Source: Flexilinea flocculi
GTDB taxonomy: Bacteria; Chloroflexota; Anaerolineae; Anaerolineales; Anaerolineaceae
Assembly: GCF_001192795.1 (NCBI RefSeq)
Contig: NZ_DF968181.1
Span: forward strand, 1,478,974-1,542,973
Length of the DNA: 64,000 bases
Direction of reading: 5' to 3'
How positions within the stretch are numbered: position 1 is the stretch's first letter; the number at the start of each line of letters is the position of its first letter. Below, one piece after another: positions 9,199-16,972 of the stretch. The notes below the pieces were generated by a model. The model had not been told where the DNA came from and ran no database searches. It was given only the letters and a program-made list of their open reading frames with translations. The translations under genes and the position numbers were made by a program.

Positions 9199-10416
9199 AT
9201 GAAAAAAATAGAAATGCAGAATCCCATTGTTGAAATGGATGGGGATGAAATGACACGGATCATTTGGAAGATGATCAAGGACGAATTATTGCTACCATTT
9301 GTTGACTTGAAAACCGAATATTATGATCTTGGGCTGGAAGAAAGAGATCGAACGGACGATCAAGTTACCATTGCTGCCGGTAATGCAATAAAAAAGTATG
9401 GAGTAGGCGTCAAATGTGCTACCATCACTCCAAATGAAAAGCGACTTGAGGAATATAACCTGAAAAAAATATGGAAAAGTCCAAATGGAACAATCCGTGC
9501 GATTTTGGACGGGACAGTGTTTCGCGCGCCGATTCTGATTGATTGTATCAAACCAGTTGTAAAGACCTGGAAAAAACCGATCACGATTGCCCGTCATGCA
9601 TATGGAGATGTTTATCGTGGGACAGAATTTCGGGTTCCAGGAAAAGGGAAAGCTGAACTATTGTTTACTGGCGAAGATGGTTCAACATTCCGAGAAACGA
9701 TTTATGATTTCGAATGTCCAGGAGTGCTTCAGGGTACATTTAACAAAGATACCTCGATCGTTTCTTTCGCCCATTCCTGTTTTCAATATGCACTTACAAC
9801 AAAACTAGACCTGTGGTTTTCTGCAAAAGACACAATTTCGAAGAAATACGACGGCACATTTAAGGCGATTTTTGAGAACGTTTTTGCAGAACAATATCGG
9901 ATGAAATTTGAAGAAGCCGGAATTACATATTTCTATACTTTAATCGATGATGCAATTGCCAGAGTGATTCGATCGGAAGGCGGATTTATTTGGGCATGTA
10001 AGAACTATGATGGCGATGTCATGTCGGATATGATTTCGACTGCTTTCGGTTCCTTGGCAATGATGACCAGTGTGTTGGTAAGTCCGGATGGAAATTTTGA
10101 ATACGAAGCTGCGCATGGAACTGTGACGCGGCACTATTATCGTTATCTGAAGGGTGAAGAGACATCCACGAATCCTGTAGCCACCATTTTTGCATGGACA
10201 GGTGCTCTGGCAAAAAGAGGAGAGTTGGACCAAAATAGCGCACTATCAGGTTTTGCAAAAGATATGGAAAAAATCATCATTTCGATGGTTGAAGAAGGCA
10301 TTTGCACAAAAGATTTAGCCGGACTATATGAAGGGGTGAATCCGCAGTCTGTATCAACAATCGCTTTTATTCAAGAGATCCGGAAACGTATTACAAAGCA
10401 GTACAGTGGTGTATGA
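9199..10416 (+). CDS. icd: isocitrate dehydrogenase (NADP-type, eukaryote-like subfamily)
   Basis: Oxidatively decarboxylates isocitrate to 2-oxoglutarate. The 405-residue protein begins NPIVEMDGDEMTRIIW and has CATITPNEKRLEEY, SPNGTIRAILDGTVFRAPI and HGTVTRHYYRYLKGEETSTNP, all markers of the homodimeric subfamily found in eukaryotes and some bacteria, which is usually NADP-dependent. It is coupled to the hydratase gene upstream (3-bp gap). With citrate lyase, this makes a citrate branch point: cleavage to acetate and oxaloacetate, or oxidation toward glutamate. A repeat copy and a hairpin terminator follow. Confidence 0.94.
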   Translation: MKKIEMQNPIVEMDGDEMTRIIWKMIKDELLLPFVDLKTEYYDLGLEERDRTDDQVTIAAGNAIKKYGVGVKCATITPNEKRLEEYNLKKIWKSPNGTIRAILDGTVFRAPILIDCIKPVVKTWKKPITIARHAYGDVYRGTEFRVPGKGKAELLFTGEDGSTFRETIYDFECPGVLQGTFNKDTSIVSFAHSCFQYALTTKLDLWFSAKDTISKKYDGTFKAIFENVFAEQYRMKFEEAGITYFYTLIDDAIARVIRSEGGFIWACKNYDGDVMSDMISTAFGSLAMMTSVLVSPDGNFEYEAAHGTVTRHYYRYLKGEETSTNPVATIFAWTGALAKRGELDQNSALSGFAKDMEKIIISMVEEGICTKDLAGLYEGVNPQSVSTIAFIQEIRKRITKQYSGV

Positions 10417-10584
10417 TCCAGCAATTCGGAATATGAAGAGGATAAATTTTTGTTCTTGATTCGGAACGTCAATCCAAAATTTGAATTTCTGAATATGATC
10501 TGGATCAGATGATTGTTAGTCACAGGTTTTTCATTAGTTTATTTTGATAATCATCAGTAATTCCAAATTTCGAATCGTTGGATC
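10417..10584. repeat. dispersed intergenic repeat, copy 5 (long form)
   Basis: Outer ends GATCCAGCAATTCGGAAT (10415-10432) and AAATTTCGAATCGTTGGATC (10565-10584) are inverted copies with few mismatches, spaced about 170 bp. The inner part has TGATTGTTA and TGATAATCA arms. It starts directly after the icd stop codon. Confidence 0.65.
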
Positions 10585-10603
10585 ATCCTATGAGTGGATA
10601 ATG

Positions 10604-10651
10604 AAAAGAGTCGGTTTTTCCCCTTTGTTTGAGGAGAAAACCGACTCTTTT
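10604..10651 (+). terminator. intrinsic terminator (bidirectional) after icd
   Basis: The arms AAAAGAGTCGGTTTTTC and GAAAACCGACTCTTTT form a stable stem with a short loop and flanking A and T runs. It lies between convergent icd (+) and the small RHH gene (-), where it could serve both. Confidence 0.8.
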
Positions 10652-10713
10652 AGAATTTCAAAAATATTGTGTTTTATCTTCCGAAATATAGATTGATCAA
10701 TGAATGTCCGATT

Positions 10714-10908
10714 TTATTTTCCTTTCTTGTTTTTCTCATCTTCTTCATCGAGGTTTTCCATTGTATATTCGAGACATTGAATAACAAGCTGGTTTAATGA
10801 GATATTGTTATCAGTAGCCAGTTTCTCCAAATTATCGACCAGATCAATCGGGAGCCTGAATGTTTTACTGATTGAGTTGTACCCTTTTTTAATGCGAAAA
10901 ATGCTCAT
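10714..10908 (-). CDS. small ribbon-helix-helix (CopG-like) DNA-binding protein
   Basis: The 64-residue protein has the MetJ/Arc fold pattern: a short strand (NSISKTFRLP), helix A (IDLVDNLEKLATDN), then NISLNQLVIQCLEYTMENL as helix B, ending in a charged tail. The start at 10908 is chosen because AAAGGAG lies 6 bp upstream; an ATG 15 bp earlier would place that sequence inside the gene. No toxin gene is adjacent, so it is not obviously an antitoxin. Its target is unknown; an autoregulator or small transcription factor is likely. Confidence 0.72.
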   Translation of the reverse strand: MSIFRIKKGYNSISKTFRLPIDLVDNLEKLATDNNISLNQLVIQCLEYTMENLDEEDEKNKKGK

Positions 10909-11497
10909 AACAGCTCCTTTCATTATAAGACTACCTATTTCATATTGGATTCAGAATCCGAAAGAACGAATCGGAATTACTGGATCGATAAAAAAAGCAA
11001 TGGTATGCTTTTGACAGTCTGACTGAATACCTCAAAAAAATTGCGCATGATCTGAATTCTTATATGACCTTATGCTATCACTTGTTTATTCTGTATTTAT
11101 TACGAAAAGAACTCGATTATTTTGTTCAAAATAAACCAAAATCACATAATTGGTTTAGTTGTATGAACTTATATACATTGTAGCGATGCAATTTAAAAAA
11201 GTCAAGTAATGATTTGAAAAAGAAGATTTATATTGCACAAAAAATCACAAATTCTGCGGGTTAATAAATCGCATATTTGCTAAAAATGAATTCAATGAAA
11301 ATTGCGGGAAAAATCAAACAGAAAGCATAATACACGAAAAGTGGTAACCGTGAAAGAAGCGCGGTAAAGAAAATGTTTCAATGCTCAGGCTGGTCTATAA
11401 ACAAAGTGAAAAATATTGTTGTTCTGTTTCTTTACGCAAAAAAAATGGAAGAACAGCAAATAAATTGGCAAATGGAAAACACCAATGAGCGTCAATA
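10909..11497. other. AT-rich intergenic region with repeat remnant
   Basis: No convincing gene is visible in these 589 bp. The part next to the RHH gene should hold its promoter. One inner-stem fragment of the dispersed repeat is present near 11416-11460 and is listed separately. The remainder is AT-rich sequence without clear structure. Confidence 0.55.
11416..11460. repeat. dispersed intergenic repeat, copy 6 (inner stem only)
   Basis: Arms TTGTTGTTCTGTTTC and GAACAGCAA flank a TTTACGC loop followed by an A run, the same loop seen in several full copies. Outer ends are not recognisable. Confidence 0.55.
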
Positions 11498-12271
11498 TTA
11501 TGGTCCGATGATAAATCCATCATCGGCGTCATGCATCGTAAAACGAAATCGAACAGAATCACCTGCCCACAACGTATTCGAATATTCTAATGGCTGATTA
11601 TCATCAAAGAAAGAAGTTCCTTTAATCAGAATTAATGGAGTATCATAAGCGCATTTTAATAGATTACATTCTGATTGAGTTGATCGAACTACTTCCATAA
11701 AATCTTCAACCAGATTGGCGTGGAGCCGGTATTTTCGCTGCAGCGTCTGGGAAAGAGAATTATTAATGAGTGGTGTGTTTTCTAAATCCGGAACAATTTT
11801 TGCGGAAATCCAGGATCTTCCAACGGCTAATGGTTTCCCATTGAGAACAAATAAACGTTTAATATAAACAATACGGTCATCCGGTTTTAATTCGAGGTGT
11901 TCATAAACGTCCGGGAAAATATCAGTAACGATCATCTGTTCCAAAACAGTAGCAGCAATTGAATATGGCTGCTGTTTGATTCTATCGCCTGAAATTAATG
12001 TGTAACTCAGATTGTTTACATACGGAGCCGGGTCTGAGTTGATAAAAGTGCCTTTCCCCCGTTGTTTTGAAATTACGCCATCTTTTTCTAATTCAGCCAG
12101 AGCTTGTCGTAGTGTTATCCGACTGACATTGTAATGTTTCGCAAGTTCGATTTCTGTCGGGAGTTGTTGATTTTTGTCCCATTCCCTCCGGATAATTCTC
12201 TTTTTCAGATCTGTCTCAATCTGATAATAGATTGGAATAGGAGAATTTCTATCGATTGCTGCTTTTAACAT
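11498..12271 (-). CDS. GntR-family transcriptional regulator (HutC/UTRA type)
   Basis: The 257-residue protein has an N-terminal winged helix-turn-helix (residues about 8-75: PIYYQIETDLKKRI, QLPTEIELAKHYNVSRITLRQAL, GVISKQRGKGTF) and a C-terminal UTRA ligand-binding domain (about 95-245) with RLFVLNGKPLAVGRSWI. Such proteins respond to sugars, amino sugars or amino-acid metabolites. GAGGTGA lies before the start. No divergent or co-directional target gene is adjacent except the distant pyrFE operon, so the regulated genes and effector cannot be named. Confidence 0.88.
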   Translation of the reverse strand: MLKAAIDRNSPIPIYYQIETDLKKRIIRREWDKNQQLPTEIELAKHYNVSRITLRQALAELEKDGVISKQRGKGTFINSDPAPYVNNLSYTLISGDRIKQQPYSIAATVLEQMIVTDIFPDVYEHLELKPDDRIVYIKRLFVLNGKPLAVGRSWISAKIVPDLENTPLINNSLSQTLQRKYRLHANLVEDFMEVVRSTQSECNLLKCAYDTPLILIKGTSFFDDNQPLEYSNTLWAGDSVRFRFTMHDADDGFIIGP

Positions 12272-12720
12272 GAGTCACCTCAAGATTCAGTCATACATAT
12301 TTTTTTGAGTAGATAATTTAACAAATATAAGGATCATAAAAACTGATGTATAGCATATTATACTTTCTCTCTTTTGGCAAGATAATCATTTAAATTAAAC
12401 CCACAATGTATCAGCATCAGGCGTGAAAATTTTATTGATTCTTAGTTTTTCCATTTCGCCTAACAGCTGTGAAACAGAAAAACCCCATAACTGTTTTAAT
12501 GGGTTGTTTCTTATTTCGAATGTCTCAATTAGCCTTGCTTTTAGAAATAGAAGGAATATTATTACCAAGATGATGCTTTGTGAAACAAAAAATCGATTAA
12601 GGTTTTCTTTTGAGAAAAATTTTATACAGGAAAAAGCAGTGTGTGTTCCAATTATTGGTATTTCTCTTAAACGAAACGATTTACATCGAGAAAGATGGGA
12701 CTTTTTTAAGTAAGAATTTC
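12272..12720. other. intergenic region upstream of the GntR-family gene
   Basis: The stretch should contain the promoter of the minus-strand GntR gene. A weak hairpin (AACCC...GGGTT, about 12480-12507) and a single ATTTCGAAT repeat end near 12514 are visible. A 96-codon open frame on the plus strand has low-complexity, non-protein-like composition and is not called. Confidence 0.5.
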
Positions 12721-12837
12721 CGGCAATCTGGAATATGAGAAAAACTCAATCATTGTTGTATCGTTTCTATTTGGTTTTCATAAAAACGATACAACAAGTT
12801 TCTCTGTTTAAAAAAACGGTCAAAATTGCGAATCGCA
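12721..12837. repeat. dispersed intergenic repeat, copy 7 (full length)
   Basis: A 117-bp copy with left end CGGCAATCTGGAATATGA and right end CAAAATTGCGAATCGC. The inner stem is perfect over 14 bp: TTGTTGTATCGTTT (12753-12766) and AAACGATACAACAA (12784-12797). It sits 38 bp downstream of the pyrE stop on the minus strand. Confidence 0.7.
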
Positions 12838-12875
12838 GAAAAAGATCACCCTGCTATTTGATTTGATCTACCCAG

Positions 12876-13607
12876 CTATAACGATTGCCAGATATTATCC
12901 GATGGATTGGCTCGGAATGCCAGCAATTTCTTTACATCAGATAATTCAATGATTCTTTTTTCCAGGGCAGTTTCAATCAAGGTGTCAAAATCCGAAAGAG
13001 AAATATTGATCACATTTGCTTCCCGAAGGTTTTCCAATCCCTTATTCATGCCATAAGTAAATATCGATACGATTCCCAGTACATTACAACCCGCATCACG
13101 CAAAATTTCTACAACCTGGATGGCGCTGCTTGCGGTTGAGATCAGATCTTCGATGACGACTACGTCCCAGCCTGGTTCAATTCGACCTTCAATCTTATTG
13201 TTTCTTCCGTGATCTTTAGCTCCTGCTCGGACGTATCCCATGGGCAAATTCAGAATATCTGCTGTTAGAGAGGCATGAGGAATTCCTGCGGTTGAGGTTC
13301 CGTACACTGCCTGACAGGTTGGAAAATGACTTCTGATTATCTCTGCCAGCCCTTGTTCAATTTCTCTTCTGACTTCGGGATAGGAAAGAGTCAGTCGGTT
13401 ATCACAATAGATAGGACTGACGATTCCGCTTACCCAGGTGAAGGGATCGTTAGGGCGCAAAAAAATTGCTCCGATTTCTAATAAATGACGGGCAATTTTG
13501 TTCTTTTGCGGTTCGCCGGTATCCACTTGAGTCTGTGAGAACTGAAATGAATCTGTGCAGTTCGAAAATTCAATATTTTGAATCGTTGTAATTTCTTCCT
13601 TGAACAT
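12876..13607 (-). CDS. pyrE: orotate phosphoribosyltransferase
   Basis: PyrE converts orotate and PRPP to orotidine 5'-phosphate. The 243-residue protein contains [26 protein letters not shown], a substrate-binding region, and the PRPP-binding loop [14 protein letters not shown] (usually DLxSTGGS). It carries an extra N-terminal segment of about 35 residues compared with ordinary bacterial PyrE (about 210); the start is supported by AGGAAT and by the 2-bp gap after pyrF. It forms a pyrFE operon under the leader described below. Confidence 0.92.
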   Translation of the reverse strand: MFKEEITTIQNIEFSNCTDSFQFSQTQVDTGEPQKNKIARHLLEIGAIFLRPNDPFTWVSGIVSPIYCDNRLTLSYPEVRREIEQGLAEIIRSHFPTCQAVYGTSTAGIPHASLTADILNLPMGYVRAGAKDHGRNNKIEGRIEPGWDVVVIEDLISTASSAIQVVEILRDAGCNVLGIVSIFTYGMNKGLENLREANVINISLSDFDTLIETALEKRIIELSDVKKLLAFRANPSDNIWQSL

Positions 13608-13609
13608 TT

Positions 13610-14311
13610 TTATTCCTCTCCCAAAAACGCATTAAGAAAAGTATGATAAGCAGCAAGTGGATCCTCTGCACGGGTAATCGGTCTGCCAACCACGATAAAA
13701 TCAGTTCCGATTCTTTTCGCCTGTTCCGGTGTTGAAACGCGAACCTGGTCATCCTTCATTGCGTTGGCCAGACGAATTCCAGGCGTGATCGTAACAAAAT
13801 TATTCCCGATGGTTTTTTTAACAATTTCCGCTTCCAACGGACTGCAGACAATTCCTGAAAGGCCAGCCTTCTGAGCATTTTTTGCATAATGAAGAACGGT
13901 TTCCTCCATGGAGGCAGGAATCAACAGTTCATGGTTCATAATGTCCTGGCTTGTTGAAGTCAGTTGCGTGACCGCGACCACGATCGGTTTTGTACCATCC
14001 TGCCGCGTCACTCCTTCCAGTGCTGCTCTCATCATTTCAATTGTTCCGGCAGCGTGGACATCGATGATGTCAGGGTCAAGATTCGAAAGACTCTGCATCG
14101 CTGATTTGACTGTGTTGGGAATATCATGCAGTTTCAGATCAAGAAAAATTTTATGACCGCGAGCTTTCAACTCCCTTACAATCGAAGGGCCTTCGGTATA
14201 GAAAATCTCCATACCCACTTTTACAAACGGTTTTTTGTTCTTGAATTGATCCAGAAAATTAAGGGTTGTTTTTGCATCTTTGAAATCACATGCAATAATC
14301 ACATCTTTCAT
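13610..14311 (-). CDS. pyrF: orotidine 5'-phosphate decarboxylase
   Basis: PyrF decarboxylates OMP to UMP, the last step of UMP synthesis. The 233-residue protein starts [17 protein letters not shown], contains the catalytic [11 protein letters not shown] segment and ends with [16 protein letters not shown], the phosphate-binding motif. The start at 14311 follows AAAGGAG; upstream in-frame codons run into the leader hairpin. It is the first gene of pyrFE, 2 bp before pyrE, and the leader contains a terminator followed by the ribosome-binding site, suggesting attenuation. Confidence 0.95.
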   Translation of the reverse strand: MKDVIIACDFKDAKTTLNFLDQFKNKKPFVKVGMEIFYTEGPSIVRELKARGHKIFLDLKLHDIPNTVKSAMQSLSNLDPDIIDVHAAGTIEMMRAALEGVTRQDGTKPIVVAVTQLTSTSQDIMNHELLIPASMEETVLHYAKNAQKAGLSGIVCSPLEAEIVKKTIGNNFVTITPGIRLANAMKDDQVRVSTPEQAKRIGTDFIVVGRPITRAEDPLAAYHTFLNAFLGEE

Positions 14312-14363
14312 AAATACACTCCTTTTTTTCTTTTCTGGCATACTGAAAGTTGGATTTTGGCAT

Positions 14364-14397
14364 AAAAAAACGGGTCTCACTTGCGCGAGACCCGTTT
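14364..14397 (-). terminator. intrinsic terminator in the pyrFE leader (attenuator)
   Basis: On the minus strand AAACGGGTCTC pairs with GAGACCCGTTT around a short loop and is followed by a run of seven T. It lies about 50 bp before the pyrF start, with no gene ending upstream, so it fits an attenuator rather than a terminator of another transcript. Confidence 0.8.
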
Positions 14398-14410
14398 GTT
14401 AATCCAATAA

Positions 14411-14446
14411 ATACTATGCTATCCAATCTTGCGGATCTCTCAGTAT
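14411..14446 (-). promoter_or_regulatory. candidate PyrR-type anti-antiterminator hairpin in the pyr leader
   Basis: On the minus strand a stem ATACT/AGTAT, an internal loop with GAGAG on the 5' side, and an upper stem ATCC/GGAT enclose a small loop. A stem with a purine-rich GAGAG internal loop recalls PyrR-binding RNA of Bacillus pyr leaders. No pyrR gene is in the window; the assignment is inference from structure and position. Confidence 0.4.
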
Positions 14447-14471
14447 CGCGCTTAAAGATTAATTTAAATAA

Positions 14472-14477
14472 AGTATA
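14472..14477 (-). promoter_or_regulatory. probable -10 element of the pyrFE promoter
   Basis: TATACT on the minus strand, about 25 bp upstream of the leader hairpins. A TTGAAG lies 15 bp further upstream, short of ideal spacing, so the -35 is unsure. Confidence 0.35.
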
Positions 14478-14523
14478 ACCGAATTTTTTGTACTTCAATC
14501 ATCCAATTTATTTTTGTGACAAT

Positions 14524-14575
14524 CCGGAAACTCGAAATATTGACTTATTATTCTCCCCATATTTCGAATTGCTGG
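14524..14575. repeat. dispersed intergenic repeat, copy 8 (mini form)
   Basis: A 52-bp form holding only the two ends: CCGGAAACTCGAAATAT and ATATTTCGAATTGCTGG, with 18 bp between. The right end is the best match to the family consensus. Confidence 0.7.
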
Positions 14576-14819
14576 TGAAAATCATTGATGCATCCCAGTC
14601 CTTCAAATTGAAAATCGAATTTATAGTTAATATATTAGATCAAATATTCAACAAAAACTCGAATATTTGCGTATAACCAAAAAACCTTCAATCATTGCTT
14701 TATTCTGAATCTTATAAGAATCGTAAAAAGGATACTTTTTTCTTGTATATAAATTTTTGGAAAAACAAGAAGAGAATTCGATGATAAGGTATGATTTATT
14801 TGTCGGAACATATTTAAAT

Positions 14820-14945
14820 CAGCGATTCGAAAAATTGACTTGCTATTTGAATCAATCGGGAAAAAACTTTTTTTGGCGACGAATTTTACGTGGAGCGTAA
14901 AATCATCACTGCAAAAGAGAATCTAACTTATATTTTGAATTGTTG
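14820..14945. repeat. dispersed intergenic repeat, copy 9 (full length, different inner stem)
   Basis: A 126-bp copy with ends CAGCGATTCGAAAAATTGA and CTTATATTTTGAATTGTTG. The inner stem is ATTTTACG/CGTAAAAT around GTGGAG instead of the TTGTTGTT type. It ends 27 bp before the flavoprotein start. Confidence 0.6.
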
Positions 14946-14972
14946 AATAAAAAATAAAAAGGATGATGGATA

Positions 14973-16346
14973 ATGACTGTTTATGATGTAATCATTGTTG
15001 GAGCCGGAATGGGTGGTTTGTTTTCAGCATATGAGCTCATTCAAAACAATCCTTCTCTGAAAATCAAGATTATTGAAAAAGGGAAAAAGCTGAATGAACG
15101 GAAATGCTTTGTTTCAAATACGCAGCAATGCATCCGCTGCAATCCGTGTTCGATTATGTCTGGTGAAGTAGGAGCAGGCGGATTTAGTGATTTTAAAACA
15201 ATTCTGTCTCCTTCGTATGGAGGTTGGCTTCAGGATTATATCGGATGGGATCAAACACAGGTATTAATAAATCAATTCAATGAAATCCTTGAAAAATTTG
15301 GTGATCAGACGGAAATAAAATATCCGGATGATGAGCTTCAACAACGCTGTTTGCGGCACAATTTGCGATTAATATCATCACCTCTGAAGCATATTGGGAC
15401 TGATCATGGCAGAATCATTATGAAAAACATGATTGATTTTTTGCTGGATAAGGGCGTCGAAATCGATACGGAGATGGATGTGAAATCGATTATTAATGTG
15501 CAGGAGAATTTATTCAAAGTTCAAACGAATAAAACAGATGAAGAATGCCGCAAGGTGATTTTCGCAGTTGGCAGAGTCGGCAATAAATTTATCGAGGATT
15601 ACTGCAACAGAAACGGTATAAAAGTATATTCCAATCACGTCGATCTGGGAGTCAGAGTCGAATTACCTTCTGTAATCTGGAAGGAATTTGAAGATAAGAT
15701 TTATGAACCGAAAATTCAATATCGGACGAAAACATATGAAGATACGACAAGAATGTTTTGCCATAATTCTCGCGGTTATGTGGTCACTGAAAACACAAAT
15801 GGAATTCTGACAACGAATGGTCATGCTTATAAAGAAGAAAAACTTAAGACCAATAACAGTAATTTTGCGATTCTTTCTTCGATTCATTTTACGGAACCTT
15901 TCAATAATCCCATTGAATATGTCAGCAGTATTGCGAAGCTGTCGAATATTATTGGTAACGGAAATGTACTGATTCAGCGATTTGGCGATTTGATTCGAGG
16001 TCGCAGATCCACGGAATCCCGAATTGCAATGTCAACAACGATTCCGACTTTGAAAGCGACTCCGGGAGATTTGTCACTTGTGCTGCCCAAAAGAATCCTG
16101 GATAACATAATCGAGACAATATATGCATTGAACCAGGTTGCGCCCGGAACCTCGAATGATGATTCCTTGTTATATGGCGTTGAAGCAAAATATTATTCAA
16201 TACGTCCGCAAACCAATGAAAACTTTGAGATTTCAAAAAATGTGTACTGTATTGGCGATGGCAGCGGTATTACGCGGAGTTTGTCACAGGCCGGAGCAAT
16301 GGGTATTTACGTGGCTAAGAAAATATTAGGCAACGCTGAAAAATAA
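14973..16346 (+). CDS. FAD-dependent dehydrogenase, COG2509 type
   Basis: The 457-residue cytoplasmic flavoprotein has the FAD-binding GxGxxG at residues 9-14 (VGAGMGGLFSAYEL), a CIRCNPCSIMSGEVGAGGFSDFK segment typical of uncharacterised COG2509 dehydrogenases, an internal VIFAVGRVGN second dinucleotide motif, and a C-terminal VYCIGDGSGITRSLSQAGAMG that closes the FAD site. The cysteines around residue 47-53 (CIRCNPC) could bind a metal or be redox active. Its substrate is unknown for the whole family. It stands alone, with repeat copies on both sides. Confidence 0.85.
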   Translation: MTVYDVIIVGAGMGGLFSAYELIQNNPSLKIKIIEKGKKLNERKCFVSNTQQCIRCNPCSIMSGEVGAGGFSDFKTILSPSYGGWLQDYIGWDQTQVLINQFNEILEKFGDQTEIKYPDDELQQRCLRHNLRLISSPLKHIGTDHGRIIMKNMIDFLLDKGVEIDTEMDVKSIINVQENLFKVQTNKTDEECRKVIFAVGRVGNKFIEDYCNRNGIKVYSNHVDLGVRVELPSVIWKEFEDKIYEPKIQYRTKTYEDTTRMFCHNSRGYVVTENTNGILTTNGHAYKEEKLKTNNSNFAILSSIHFTEPFNNPIEYVSSIAKLSNIIGNGNVLIQRFGDLIRGRRSTESRIAMSTTIPTLKATPGDLSLVLPKRILDNIIETIYALNQVAPGTSNDDSLLYGVEAKYYSIRPQTNENFEISKNVYCIGDGSGITRSLSQAGAMGIYVAKKILGNAEK

Positions 16347-16382
16347 TCAATACTCTTGCTTTCATTAATAATAAAAAATATT

Positions 16383-16496
16383 AAAACGATTCGAAATACA
16401 GAAGGAAAGACTGGTTCATCTTTCAGTTTATAGTGTTCAAAGTGGTCATAATGATTGAACATCATGGAAAAGGTATGTAATTCAATATTCCGAAAG
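16383..16496. repeat. dispersed intergenic repeat, copy 10 (diverged)
   Basis: The left end ACGATTCGAAATACAG is clear; the right end near 16481-16496 (ATATTCCGAAAGCC) is diverged. The inner stem is not well preserved. Confidence 0.45.
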
Positions 16497-16606
16497 CCGG
16501 TAACTCCTTTTGGATAAAGAAAGAAAAATCGTTGTTGTGTTATTTTTAGGTTTTTCTCAAAAATAACACAACAACAAATGATTCTTCACATATTTCGAGT
16601 CGCGGA
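16497..16606. repeat. dispersed intergenic repeat, copy 11, perfect 17-bp inner stem
   Basis: The inner arms GTTGTTGTGTTATTTTT (16531-16547) and AAAAATAACACAACAAC (16559-16575) pair perfectly. The right end CATATTTCGAGTCGCGG is clear; the left end CCGGTAACTCCTTTTGG is diverged. It directly follows copy 10. Confidence 0.7.
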
Positions 16607-16972
16607 ATGCAATTATGAAATTGTCGATTTAGCTTTCATAATGCTTTGTGTCTTTGAATGAAGTGATTGATATTTTTCCCGTCTATTAAAAAAAACCAAT
16701 TGCAAAAACGAAGATCTGGATTTCATCATCAGACCGCAAATTTTGCTTTCTGAATATTATTTTCATGATAATATTTATTCACTAAATCTTGTCTTTCTAC
16801 ATCTGAGACAGAATTTCACCATATGTGAGAATCATGATTGTTCATTTTATTTCGCGCGCAATGCAATGAAAATGAACAGTACGCTCATTTCTGCATTTAG
16901 TAGTCTGGTCTGCATTTTGGATTACTGTTTCTGAAGTACTTGGATTTTTTTGTTTGCCAAAACGGGGGAGTC

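Larger units (their letters stand above)
16347..16972. other. long intergenic region before the radical SAM cluster
   Basis: This 626-bp gap holds two adjacent copies of the dispersed repeat (listed separately). The part from about 16610 to 16972 shows no gene or clear structure; it should contain the promoter of the radical SAM cluster, but no unambiguous -35/-10 pair stands out. Confidence 0.5.

Noticed and set aside
12423-12713. Plus-strand open frame of 96 codons
   Set aside because: No good ribosome-binding site, irregular composition, overlaps repeat-like sequence; no recognisable motif.
16743-16934. Plus-strand open frame of 63 codons before the DUF805-FGE gene
   Set aside because: AT-rich chance frame with no ribosome-binding site or motif.
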